A DNA stretch of 6,360 nucleotides from JBHIER01 sp046760705 [NCBI: bacterium] (lineage in GTDB: Bacteria; JBHIER01; G020348925): contig JBHIER010000202.1 of NCBI GenBank assembly GCA_046760705.1, forward strand, positions 1-6,360, given 5' to 3'. Shown here one piece after another: positions 1 through 5,797 of this stretch. The position numbers were made by a program, and so were the translations under genes. Below the pieces are notes generated by a model, which saw only the letters and a program-made list of their open reading frames with translations, was not told where the DNA came from and did no database searches. Each line of letters starts with the position of its first letter. The first letter of the stretch is position 1.

Positions 1-2
1 TA

Positions 3-2084
3 GACAGGGGCCTCATCGCCGTCATCTTTCAGGAGATCGGGGCGTCCACTCGGAAGTTGGGAGAGCTGCAGGAGGGGGACATGGTTCTGGACTTGGTCGG
101 CCCTTTGGGCAGACCGACCGAGATCGGGCGCGTGGGGACCGTGGTCTGTATTGGAGGCGGTGTGGGGGTGGCTCCGGTCCATCCCATCACCAGGGGCATG
201 AAGGAGGCCGGAAACAGGGTCATCGCCATCATCGGGGCGAAAAGCCGGGAGCACCTTATCCTCGAAGCAGAGATGAGGAACATCTCCGACGAGCTGTACA
301 TCACCACCGATGACGGATCCTGCGGCCGTCGCGGGTTGGTCACCGATGAGCTCGAGCGGTTGATCGATGAGCGCAGGCGGATCGACCAGGTGGTGGCCAT
401 CGGGCCGGTGGTCATGATGCGGGCTGTCTCGGAGTTGACCCGGCCTCACGGGATTGAGACCATCGTCAGTCTCAACTCCATCATGGTGGATGGAACCGGC
501 ATGTGCGGGGCCTGCCGGGTGACCATCGGTGAGCGCACCCGGTTCGTCTGTGTCGACGGTCCGGAGTTCGACGGCCACCAGGTCGACTTTGATGAGCTCA
601 TCCAGCGGCAGGCCATGTACTCCCGGGAGGAGTACCGGGCCCTGTGGCATTATCAATGTGAACTGGCCCAGCGGGGGGAGGGGAAGAAGAAAGCGAAGGC
701 CACCCGGGTCTCTATGCCCCGGCAAGATCCCCGGGCCCGCATCCGCAATTTTGACGAGGTGGCCCTGGGCTACACCCGGGAGATGGCCATAGAGGAGGCC
801 TCCCGCTGTTTAGGGTGCAAGAAATCGCCCTGCATTGCTGGCTGTCCGGTGAACATCGACATCCCGGCCTTCATCGCCAGAATACAGGAGGGCGACTTCA
901 TGGCCGCCATTCACAAGATCAAGGAGACCAACAGCCTGCCGGCCATATGCGGCCGCGTCTGCCCACAGGAGGAACAGTGTGAGATTGCCTGCATTTTGAG
1001 CAAGAAGGGGGAGCCTGTTGCCATCGGCCGCTTGGAGCGCTTTGTGGCCGACTACGAGTTCCAGCAGGGGGAGATTCGAGCGCCGCAGAGCCCGCCCTGG
1101 ACAGGCAAGCGGGTGGCTGTCGTCGGGGCCGGGCCAGCCGGATTGACGGCGGCTGGGGACCTGGCCAAGCTCGGCCACCGGGTGACCGTCTTTGAGGCCC
1201 TGCACAAACCGGGCGGCGTACTCATATACGGCATCCCGGAGTTTCGTCTGCCCAAGCGAATCGTGCAACTGGAGGCCGATTATGTCCGAAAGCTGGGCGT
1301 GGAGATCAAGCCCAGCTTCGTTGTGGGCAAATTGCAGGGCGTGGATGAACTGCTGGCCAACGGCTACGACGCCGTCTTCATCGGGACAGGGGCCGGGCTG
1401 CCATACTTTATGAACATTCCCGGGGAGAACCTCAACGGTGTCTATTCGGCCAACGAATTTCTCACCCGCAACAATCTGATGAAAGCCTACCTCTTCCCGG
1501 AGTACGATACCCCCATCCGGATCGGGGAGAAGGTGGCGGTAGTGGGCGGGGGAAACGTGGCCATGGATGCGGCCAGGGTGGCCGTGCGATTGGGCGCAGA
1601 GACGGTTTACTGTGTCTACCGAAGAGCGCGGGAACAGATGCCGGCCCGGGACGAGGAGATCGAAAACGCCCTGGACGAAGGGATCGTCTTCAAACTGCTG
1701 ACCAACCCTCTCAGGATTCTGGGAGACGAAAAAGGCTGGGTGAAAGGCATCGAATGCATTCGAATGGAGTTGGGGGAGCCGGATGCCTCGGGACGGCGCC
1801 GGCCGGTGCCCATTGAGGGCTCCGAGCACGTCATCGACGTCGATGTGGTCATCATGGCCATCGGGCAAGGGCCCAATCCCTTGGTGACCTCCACCACTCC
1901 GGGATTGGAGTTGACGAAATGGGGCAACATCGTCGCCGATCCGGAGACCGGCAAGACCAGCAAAAAGGGCGTCTTCGCCGGCGGGGACATCGTTACCGGG
2001 GCGGCCACCGTCATCCTGGCCATGGGTGCCGGCAAGAAGGCCGCCGCGGCCATCGACCAGTACCTGAAAGACGGAAAGTGGTAA
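3..2084 (+). CDS. nfnAB: Fused NfnA-NfnB-type NADH-dependent ferredoxin:NADP+ oxidoreductase (5' end off window)
   Basis: Cytosolic flavin/Fe-S protein. Family members bifurcate electrons from NADPH to NAD+ and ferredoxin, or run the reverse; homologues are also called sulfide dehydrogenase SudBA or glutamate synthase small-subunit-like. The frame is open from base 3, and the residues before the TTG at 57 (GLIAVIFQEIGASTRKLG) already match the family, so the true start is upstream; I estimate some tens of residues are missing. The NfnA half has an NAD-binding GGGVGVAP (153-176) and a [2Fe-2S] site with Asp 489-491 and Cys at 504, 513 and 549; one Asp plus three Cys is the unusual ligand set known for NfnA. 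After a lysine-rich linker (about 675-715) the NfnB half has eight cysteines for two [4Fe-4S] clusters (807-845 and 948-992). It then has an FAD-binding GAGPAG (1125-1142), an NADPH-type GGGNVA (1545-1562) and a C-terminal GGD flavin motif near 1980. The two halves are usually separate genes, but fusions are known. Ends TAA. Confidence 0.93.
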   Translation, partial: DRGLIAVIFQEIGASTRKLGELQEGDMVLDLVGPLGRPTEIGRVGTVVCIGGGVGVAPVHPITRGMKEAGNRVIAIIGAKSREHLILEAEMRNISDELYITTDDGSCGRRGLVTDELERLIDERRRIDQVVAIGPVVMMRAVSELTRPHGIETIVSLNSIMVDGTGMCGACRVTIGERTRFVCVDGPEFDGHQVDFDELIQRQAMYSREEYRALWHYQCELAQRGEGKKKAKATRVSMPRQDPRARIRNFDEVALGYTREMAIEEASRCLGCKKSPCIAGCPVNIDIPAFIARIQEGDFMAAIHKIKETNSLPAICGRVCPQEEQCEIACILSKKGEPVAIGRLERFVADYEFQQGEIRAPQSPPWTGKRVAVVGAGPAGLTAAGDLAKLGHRVTVFEALHKPGGVLIYGIPEFRLPKRIVQLEADYVRKLGVEIKPSFVVGKLQGVDELLANGYDAVFIGTGAGLPYFMNIPGENLNGVYSANEFLTRNNLMKAYLFPEYDTPIRIGEKVAVVGGGNVAMDAARVAVRLGAETVYCVYRRAREQMPARDEEIENALDEGIVFKLLTNPLRILGDEKGWVKGIECIRMELGEPDASGRRRPVPIEGSEHVIDVDVVIMAIGQGPNPLVTSTTPGLELTKWGNIVADPETGKTSKKGVFAGGDIVTGAATVILAMGAGKKAAAAIDQYLKDGKW

Positions 2085-2169
2085 TCGAAGATTCACAATG
2101 ACAGGAAAACAGGCGTTTCCGGACAGTGACTAAGTATGCATAGAACCTGTATGTAGCGAGTGGCGCGCG

Positions 2170-2531
2170 GTGGTACTCCAAGACATTAAGGCCGTTCTCG
2201 ATGCAGAGGTGCTGGCCGGCGAAGGCTCCCTCGGCATCGAGGTGACCGCAGCCAAAGCTTCGGATCTGATGAGCGATGTGTTGACCCTGGCCGATCCTGG
2301 GGCTTTGCTTATTACGGGATTGACAAACGTGCAAGTGCTCAGGACTGCGGAGGTAGCGGAACTCTCAGCCGTCGTCTTTGTTCGGGGCAAGAGACCGGGG
2401 CCGAGACCATCGACCTGGCCAGGACGAAGAACATCCCCCTGTTGGCCACCCGACTGCCAATGTACGAGTCGTGTGGTCTCCTGTTTCAGAAAGGATTGTC
2501 GGGTGTCTCTCAGTCGCTGAAGAGGCCCTGA
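2170..2531 (+). pseudogene. DRTGG-domain protein, disrupted by a one-base frameshift
   Basis: Small cytosolic DRTGG-domain protein (family also found in phosphotransacetylase and CBS-domain proteins; probably ligand-binding, exact role unknown). From GTG 2170 the frame reads a typical N-terminal half (GEGSLGIEV, SDLMSDVL, LLITGLTN, AVVFVRGKRPG). It then loses homology at the G run 2397-2400 and ends as a nonsense tail at TGA 2518-2520. In the next frame the missing half appears (AETIDLARTKNIPLLATRL, then YESCGLLFQKGLSG) and runs to TGA 2529-2531. Adding one G in the run restores about 121 residues that align end to end with the intact DRTGG gene at 4264. The restored stop directly abuts the next start at 2532, as expected for an operon. 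It may be a real mutation, a homopolymer sequencing or assembly error, or, less likely, programmed slippage. The start has no good Shine-Dalgarno; GTG 2170 is chosen because it is the only plausible start after the in-frame stop at 2131. Confidence 0.8.
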
Positions 2532-2963
2532 GTGATGCTCGCCGAACATGTTTTTGAACAGAGGTTCGCCGTCAGAGGCGGGGACTTCGCCAATGCCGGG
2601 GAGGCTTCGTGTAGGATCAAGGAGATCCTCAAAGAGATAGGGGTTGGGGCGGACATCATCAGGCGCGTGGCCATCGCCGCCTACGAAGCCGAGATGAATG
2701 TGGTCATGTACGCCCGAGATGGGGGGGTCCACTTTACCGTTACCCCGGAGATGATCACCCTGGTCGTCGAGGACCAGGGGCAGGGGATAGAGAACATCGA
2801 GCTGGCCATGCAGGAGGGGTATTCGACCGCCACAGAGGAGATGCGGGAGATGGGGTTCGGAGCAGGAATGGGGTTGCCCAACATAAAGAAGAATGCTGAC
2901 GAGTTCGAGATCACCTCAGTGGTTGGGCAGGGGACCAGGCTCGAGGTTCGCATCAAGATGTAA
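2532..2963 (+). CDS. Small HATPase-domain protein (anti-sigma factor / RsbW-SpoIIAB-like)
   Basis: 143-residue GHKL-type ATP-binding protein with no kinase dimerisation or sensor domain, the size and layout of anti-sigma/serine kinase proteins such as RsbW and SpoIIAB. The N box is seen at residues 49-61 (AAYEAEMNVVMYA, E52 and N56). The G1 box follows at 79-86 (VEDQGQGI, D81, G83, G85) and the glycine-rich G2 lid at 108-116 (GFGAGMGLP), closing with GTRLEVRI at 134-141. Start GTG 2532 lies directly after the TGA of the frameshifted DRTGG gene and has GAAGAGG (2519-2525) six bases upstream; ATG 2535 is an alternative start. Such proteins normally bind a sigma factor or phosphorylate an STAS-type antagonist; none is visible here, so the partner is unknown. 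Similar HATPase genes sit beside [FeFe] hydrogenase genes in anaerobes, so a role in redox signalling is inferred. Confidence 0.88.
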   Translation: MMLAEHVFEQRFAVRGGDFANAGEASCRIKEILKEIGVGADIIRRVAIAAYEAEMNVVMYARDGGVHFTVTPEMITLVVEDQGQGIENIELAMQEGYSTATEEMREMGFGAGMGLPNIKKNADEFEITSVVGQGTRLEVRIKM

Positions 2964-2978
2964 AGGGAGTCGGAAGAG

Positions 2979-4244
2979 GTGGTTGAACAGCAGCACTCGA
3001 TAAAGATTGAACAGAGCACGTGTGTCGGCTGTGTGGCCTGTATGAAAGCCTGCCCGACAAAGGCCATCAGGGTCAGAGATGAGAAGGCCGTCATCATTGG
3101 GGAGAGATGTATCGACTGCGGCGAGTGTTTTCGAGTCTGTCCCCACGGGGCTGTGACTCCTCTCACCACGTCCGCTTCAGATCTGAAGAGATTCAAAATG
3201 ACGATCGCACTTCCCTCCCCTGTTCTCTACAGCCAGTTCGGTCGGCACGCCATGCCCAACGAAATACTGTTGGCCCTCAAGAGGATTGGGTTCGATTATG
3301 TCTTTGACGAGGCGTGGCTGTGTGAGATGGTGAGCGCGGCCATCGAGGAGTATCTCGAGAGTCAGCCCGGTCCGCGGCCCCTCATATCGTCGACATGCCC
3401 GGCCGTTGTTAGGCTGATCGCCATGAAGTATCCCAATCTGTGTCGGCAGATTATTCCCATCGACGCCCCGCGGGAGGTTGCGGCCAAAACCCACAGAGCG
3501 AGAAAGGTGAAGGAGCGCGGCCTCTCTCCTGAAGAGATCGGCGTCATCCACATCACTCCCTGCCCGGCCAAGATGATCTCCATCAATCGCCCCCTCGGCA
3601 CCGACAGATCCCATCTGGACGGAGCCATCTCCATCCGGGACATCTACGGTCCCCTGTTGTCTGCGCTGAAGGATTTGGACGAGGACGTGATCCTCCAGCA
3701 GTCGAGCGGTGTAGGAATCGGTTGGGCCATGACCGGCGGTGAGGTCAATGGGCTGAAGATGGACAATTGTCTGGCGGTGGCTGGTGTGCAAGATGTCATC
3801 AAAATATTGGACGAGGTGGAGGCCGGAAAGCTCAAAACCGTCGACTATCTCGAATGTCTCATCTGTCCGGACGGCTGTGTCGGAGGTCCATTGACGGTGG
3901 AAAACAGGCATCTGGCCAAGAACAAGGTGGCCACATTGGTCAAGATGTTCGGAGAGAAGACCCGAGTCAGCCGGGAGATGGTCAGGCGGCAGTACAAAGG
4001 CAGATTCTTTTCCTTGCCAAAGGAGATCGCGGCCGCCCCCTTTCCGCCCCTGGATCGAAACCCTGCCAGAGCGATTGAAAAGGTGCGGGAGCGTGAGGAG
4101 GTCGTTCACAAACTGCCGGGGAAGGATTGCGGTGCCTGTGGGGCTCCTGATTGTAAGACACTGGCAGAGGATGTCGTTCTGGGCCACGCCTCCATTACCG
4201 ACTGTGTCTTCGTCAGCTTGGAGGAACTGACACCGAGAGACTGA
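2979..4244 (+). CDS. [FeFe]-hydrogenase-like Fe-S protein (2x[4Fe-4S] ferredoxin + H-cluster-like domain + C-terminal Fe-S domain), putative redox/H2 sensor
   Basis: 421 residues, cytosolic. An N-terminal bacterial ferredoxin domain binds two [4Fe-4S] clusters (C15, C18, C21, C25; C44, C47, C50, C54). A hydrogenase large-subunit C-terminal domain follows (about 70-325). It carries the three H-cluster motifs in altered form: L1 SSTCP (C140), L2 TPCPAK (C195, K198) and L3 ECLICPDGC (C296, C300). The four cysteines that hold the H-cluster are present. The position of the proton-relay cysteine before C140 is Thr139, and the glutamate expected after L2 is Ser201. A C-terminal Fe-S module resembling the RnfB-type FeS domain has C384, C387, C392 and C409. 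This layout matches the atypical, presumably sensory, hydrogenase-like proteins next to HATPase and DRTGG genes, not the main catalytic HydA. Start GTG 2979 has AGGGAG (2964-2969) nine bases upstream, and the gap to the HATPase gene is 15 bases. Whether it assembles an H-cluster cannot be read from sequence. Confidence 0.88.
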   Translation: MVEQQHSIKIEQSTCVGCVACMKACPTKAIRVRDEKAVIIGERCIDCGECFRVCPHGAVTPLTTSASDLKRFKMTIALPSPVLYSQFGRHAMPNEILLALKRIGFDYVFDEAWLCEMVSAAIEEYLESQPGPRPLISSTCPAVVRLIAMKYPNLCRQIIPIDAPREVAAKTHRARKVKERGLSPEEIGVIHITPCPAKMISINRPLGTDRSHLDGAISIRDIYGPLLSALKDLDEDVILQQSSGVGIGWAMTGGEVNGLKMDNCLAVAGVQDVIKILDEVEAGKLKTVDYLECLICPDGCVGGPLTVENRHLAKNKVATLVKMFGEKTRVSREMVRRQYKGRFFSLPKEIAAAPFPPLDRNPARAIEKVREREEVVHKLPGKDCGACGAPDCKTLAEDVVLGHASITDCVFVSLEELTPRD

Positions 4245-4247
4245 ACC

Positions 4248-4254
4248 GAGGTGA
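4248..4254 (+). promoter_or_regulatory. Shine-Dalgarno deciding the start of the second DRTGG gene
   Basis: GAGGTGA lies nine bases before ATG 4264. An in-frame TTG at 4255 would abut this site with no spacer, so ATG 4264, which gives the family-typical MKLKE start, is preferred. Confidence 0.7.
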
Positions 4255-4263
4255 TTGGGAACA

Positions 4264-4608
4264 ATGAAACTCAAAGAGGTGGTCGAAGAACTCAATCTGG
4301 ATGTCAGGTCGGGGGAAGGCAGCCTCGACGCCGAGGTGGCCGGAGGTTATGTGAGCGATCTTCTGAGCGACGTCATCGCCCACACTCGCAAAGGTGACCT
4401 CTGGATAACGCTGCAGATCCATCAGAACATTGTGGCTGTAGTCACCCTGAAGGAGTTGGCCGGAATCATCCTGATCAACGGAAAGGAGCCGGCTGAGGAG
4501 ACAGTCCAGAAGGCCGAGCAGGAGGCGGTACCCATTTTGGTCAGCCCGCTGACAGCCTATGAGATGGTATGCCAGCTCCATGGAATGGGTATATCTGGAA
4601 AGCGGTGA
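4264..4608 (+). CDS. DRTGG-domain protein (intact)
   Basis: 114-residue stand-alone DRTGG-domain protein without a membrane segment or signal peptide. Visible family features are GEGSLDAEVAGGYVSDLLSDV (the DRTGG-type signature, here without the exact DRTGG letters), GDLWITLQIHQNIVAV, LAGIILINGKEP, VPILVSPL and a final YEMVCQLHGMGISG. It is a diverged paralogue of the frameshifted gene at 2170: both share GEGSL, SDLxSDV, GK.P..ET and the YE...L...G.SG ending. The two copies flank the HATPase and hydrogenase-like genes. The stop (TGA 4606-4608) overlaps the next start (ATG 4608-4610), so translation of the PHP gene is probably coupled to it. The domain is thought to bind a small ligand, but its task in these hydrogenase-linked clusters is not established. 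Confidence 0.87.
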   Translation: MKLKEVVEELNLDVRSGEGSLDAEVAGGYVSDLLSDVIAHTRKGDLWITLQIHQNIVAVVTLKELAGIILINGKEPAEETVQKAEQEAVPILVSPLTAYEMVCQLHGMGISGKR

Positions 4609-5354
4609 TGCTCCGTAGCTTCCGGGTCGATCTGCACATCCATACTTGCCTTTCGCCCTGCGGAGATCTGGAGATGTCACCCAGGGCAATTGTCGAAGCA
4701 GCGGGAAACAGAGGTTTAGATATCATCGCCATCTGTGACCACAACTCCGCCGAGAATGTGGCTGCCACCGTGCGAGCAGCATCTGGGCAGCCTCTCACCG
4801 TTCTGGCCGGAATGGAGATCACTTCCCAGGAGGAGGCCCATCTGATCGCCCTCTTTGACGAAACGGATCGAGTGTTGGAACTTCAGAAGATTGTTTATGC
4901 TCATCTTCCCAAAGAGACGGGCATTGAGATCAATATCGGTGATCAGATTGTGGTCAACGAACTCGATGAGGTCGAGGGGTTCAACACAAAATTGCTGATC
5001 GGGGCCACAGCGCTATCGCTTCACAAGGTCGTGAAAACGGTGCACCGGCTCGGAGGGCTGGTCATCGCTTCTCACATTGACCGGGAGAGTTTCAGTATCA
5101 TCGGGCAGTTGGGATTTATTCCGGAGGATCTGGAGTTGGACGCCGTTGAGATTTCAGCAGCCACGCCTCTCGAAGAGGCCGAAACGGATTTCTCTCTATA
5201 TGGAGATTTCCCCATGGTCACATCCTCCGACGCGCACTTTGTGGACGACATTGGCAAAAGGTGTACAGAGTTCTTGCTGTCGGAGGCGACGACAGAGGAG
5301 ATAAAAAAGGCCCTCCTCAATGTTGACGGCAGGAAGGTGTTACCCTCGGAATGA
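4608..5354 (+). CDS. PHP-domain metal-dependent phosphoesterase
   Basis: 248-residue PHP (polymerase and histidinol phosphatase) family protein, predicted cytosolic phosphoesterase with a multinuclear metal site. All expected ligands are seen: H10 and H12 (DLHIHT), D44-H45 (CDHN), E70 (GMEIT), H78 (EEAHLI), H156 (ASHID), D208 and H210 (SSDAH). The length fits the short, single-domain PHP proteins related to nucleotide phosphatases such as YciV; the substrate cannot be told. ATG 4608 is chosen because the family motif starts a few residues later and it overlaps the upstream stop (TGATG). Opening the frame at 4569 would only add a 13-residue non-family tail overlapping the DRTGG gene. PHP genes often accompany DRTGG/HATPase genes near bifurcating hydrogenases. 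It is the last gene of the set here; the nuoE/nuoF/hydA-like genes that may follow in other genomes are absent from this window. Confidence 0.9.
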   Translation: MLRSFRVDLHIHTCLSPCGDLEMSPRAIVEAAGNRGLDIIAICDHNSAENVAATVRAASGQPLTVLAGMEITSQEEAHLIALFDETDRVLELQKIVYAHLPKETGIEINIGDQIVVNELDEVEGFNTKLLIGATALSLHKVVKTVHRLGGLVIASHIDRESFSIIGQLGFIPEDLELDAVEISAATPLEEAETDFSLYGDFPMVTSSDAHFVDDIGKRCTEFLLSEATTEEIKKALLNVDGRKVLPSE

Positions 5355-5365
5355 TACTCTAAAAA

Positions 5366-5419
5366 TGTAGGGACAGGGTTTATCCCTGTCCGCGGACAGC
5401 CATAAAGGCTGTCCCTACA
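5366..5419. repeat. REPIN-like palindrome: two inverted GTAG-headed hairpins
   Basis: A 54-base near-perfect palindrome centred on CCGCGG (5390-5395). Left hairpin: GGACAGGG (5371-5378), loop TTTAT, CCCTGTCC (5384-5391). Right hairpin: GGACAGCC (5394-5401), loop ATAAA, GGCTGTCC (5407-5414). TGTAG (5366-5370) pairs with CTACA (5415-5419), so the strand can also fold as a three-way junction. The two halves differ only at two compensatory GG/CC positions per arm, so each hairpin stays perfectly paired. A GTAG tetranucleotide before a hairpin, in two inverted copies, is the hallmark of REP/REPIN elements moved by RAYT (Y1-type) transposases. No RAYT gene is in the window. It sits 11 bases after the PHP stop and could also protect or end the operon mRNA, though no T-run follows on the + strand. 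Confidence 0.8.
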
Positions 5420-5466
5420 GTTGACGCCCTCGTTCCCAAACTGGAATCTGAGAGCGGAAAAAATGC

Positions 5467-5495
5467 TTGACAAGGAATTGAATGAATCGTAATTT
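5467..5495 (+). promoter_or_regulatory. Predicted sigma-70 promoter
   Basis: A perfect -35 box TTGACA (5467-5472) and a -10 box TAATTT (5490-5495) are separated by an ideal 17 bases, with an A-rich run just upstream (5459-5463). Predicted transcription start is near 5502. It would serve the small frame at 5527 and possibly the gene at 5798. Confidence 0.6.
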
Positions 5496-5512
5496 AGGAG
5501 CCATAGACAACC

Positions 5513-5520
5513 GAGGAGGA
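5513..5520 (+). promoter_or_regulatory. Strong Shine-Dalgarno before small ORF
   Basis: GAGGAGGA containing the AGGAGG consensus, with seven bases between AGGAGG and ATG 5527. This is one of the best ribosome sites in the window, although it precedes only an 18-codon frame. Confidence 0.55.
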
Positions 5521-5526
5521 GTCCAA

Positions 5527-5583
5527 ATGAGAAATAACCAGACATTGCCCTGGATTTTCAAGGTGTTCACTACAGCGCCGTGA
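5527..5583 (+). CDS. Putative 18-residue small protein or 5' remnant of a broken gene
   Basis: The frame MRNNQTLPWIFKVFTTAP ends at TGA 5581-5583. Its coding content is too short to judge. The case for it is the near-consensus promoter (5467-5495) and optimal Shine-Dalgarno immediately upstream. An overlapping frame, open from 5538 to the TAG at 5649-5651, continues past this stop with a charged, plausible-looking peptide (SEWVRKEDLKRSRF). So this may instead be the beginning of a longer gene broken by a frameshift. A leader peptide for the gene at 5798 is another option. No family recognised. Confidence 0.33.
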   Translation: MRNNQTLPWIFKVFTTAP

Positions 5584-5797
5584 GCGAATGGGTGAGAAAG
5601 GAGGATCTAAAAAGATCACGATTCAAGCCTGATTTCCCATCACTTTGGTAGAAAAACTTGAGCTACGTATCGCGAGAACATCAGTTGTGAGCCACAGTTT
5701 AGGGAGCTCTGCAAGAGAGTTGAGAAAAATTTTTTAAGGGCTGACCCCAATTTTATTCTAAACAACCTATTTCATATCGGATCAAAAGAGGTGTGAG

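Larger units (their letters stand above)
5355..5797. other. 443-base gap without a recognisable full-length gene
   Basis: The gap holds the REPIN-like palindrome (5366-5419), a predicted promoter (5467-5495), a strong Shine-Dalgarno and an 18-codon frame (5527-5583), then an AT-rich stretch. Between 5584 and 5786 I see only short broken frames, such as a 23-codon GTG frame from 5580 to the TAG at 5649-5651. There is also an AAAAATTTTTT tract (5725-5735) beside GGGCTGACCCC (5738-5748). Composition is more AT-rich than the operon to its left. It may contain the remains of a decayed gene; I recognise no family. Confidence 0.6.

Noticed and set aside
57-59. TTG as start of the NfnAB protein
   Set aside because: The frame stays open to the left edge with family-matching residues upstream, so this is an internal codon.
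810-2096. Long open frame on the minus strand (428 codons)
   Set aside because: It lies wholly antisense to the nfnAB frame, whose protein shows cofactor motifs throughout; the minus-strand translation shows no family motif and arises from GC-rich codon bias.
2098-2133. 11-codon frame between nfnAB and the first DRTGG gene
   Set aside because: No ribosome site and too short to support; nothing else clear seen in this 85-base gap apart from a weak GGAAA/TTTCC inverted pair.
3177-4295. Open frame on the minus strand (372 codons) opposite the hydrogenase-like gene
   Set aside because: Shadow of the + strand gene; no recognisable domain and no sensible ribosome site.
4569-4607. Earlier ATG start for the PHP protein
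   Set aside because: It would add 13 residues without family similarity inside the DRTGG gene; ATG 4608 overlaps the DRTGG stop, as in coupled operons.
5366-5419. The palindrome as a CRISPR repeat or simple rho-independent terminator
   Set aside because: There is a single unit with no spacers, and no T-tract follows on the + strand; the GTAG-headed inverted hairpin pair fits a REPIN better.
5725-5754. AT-rich inverted repeat around GGGCTGACCCC as a terminator
   Set aside because: The core stem is only three G-C pairs and the flanking AAAATT/AATTTT pairing is expected in AT-rich DNA; there is no clean T-run after a stable stem.
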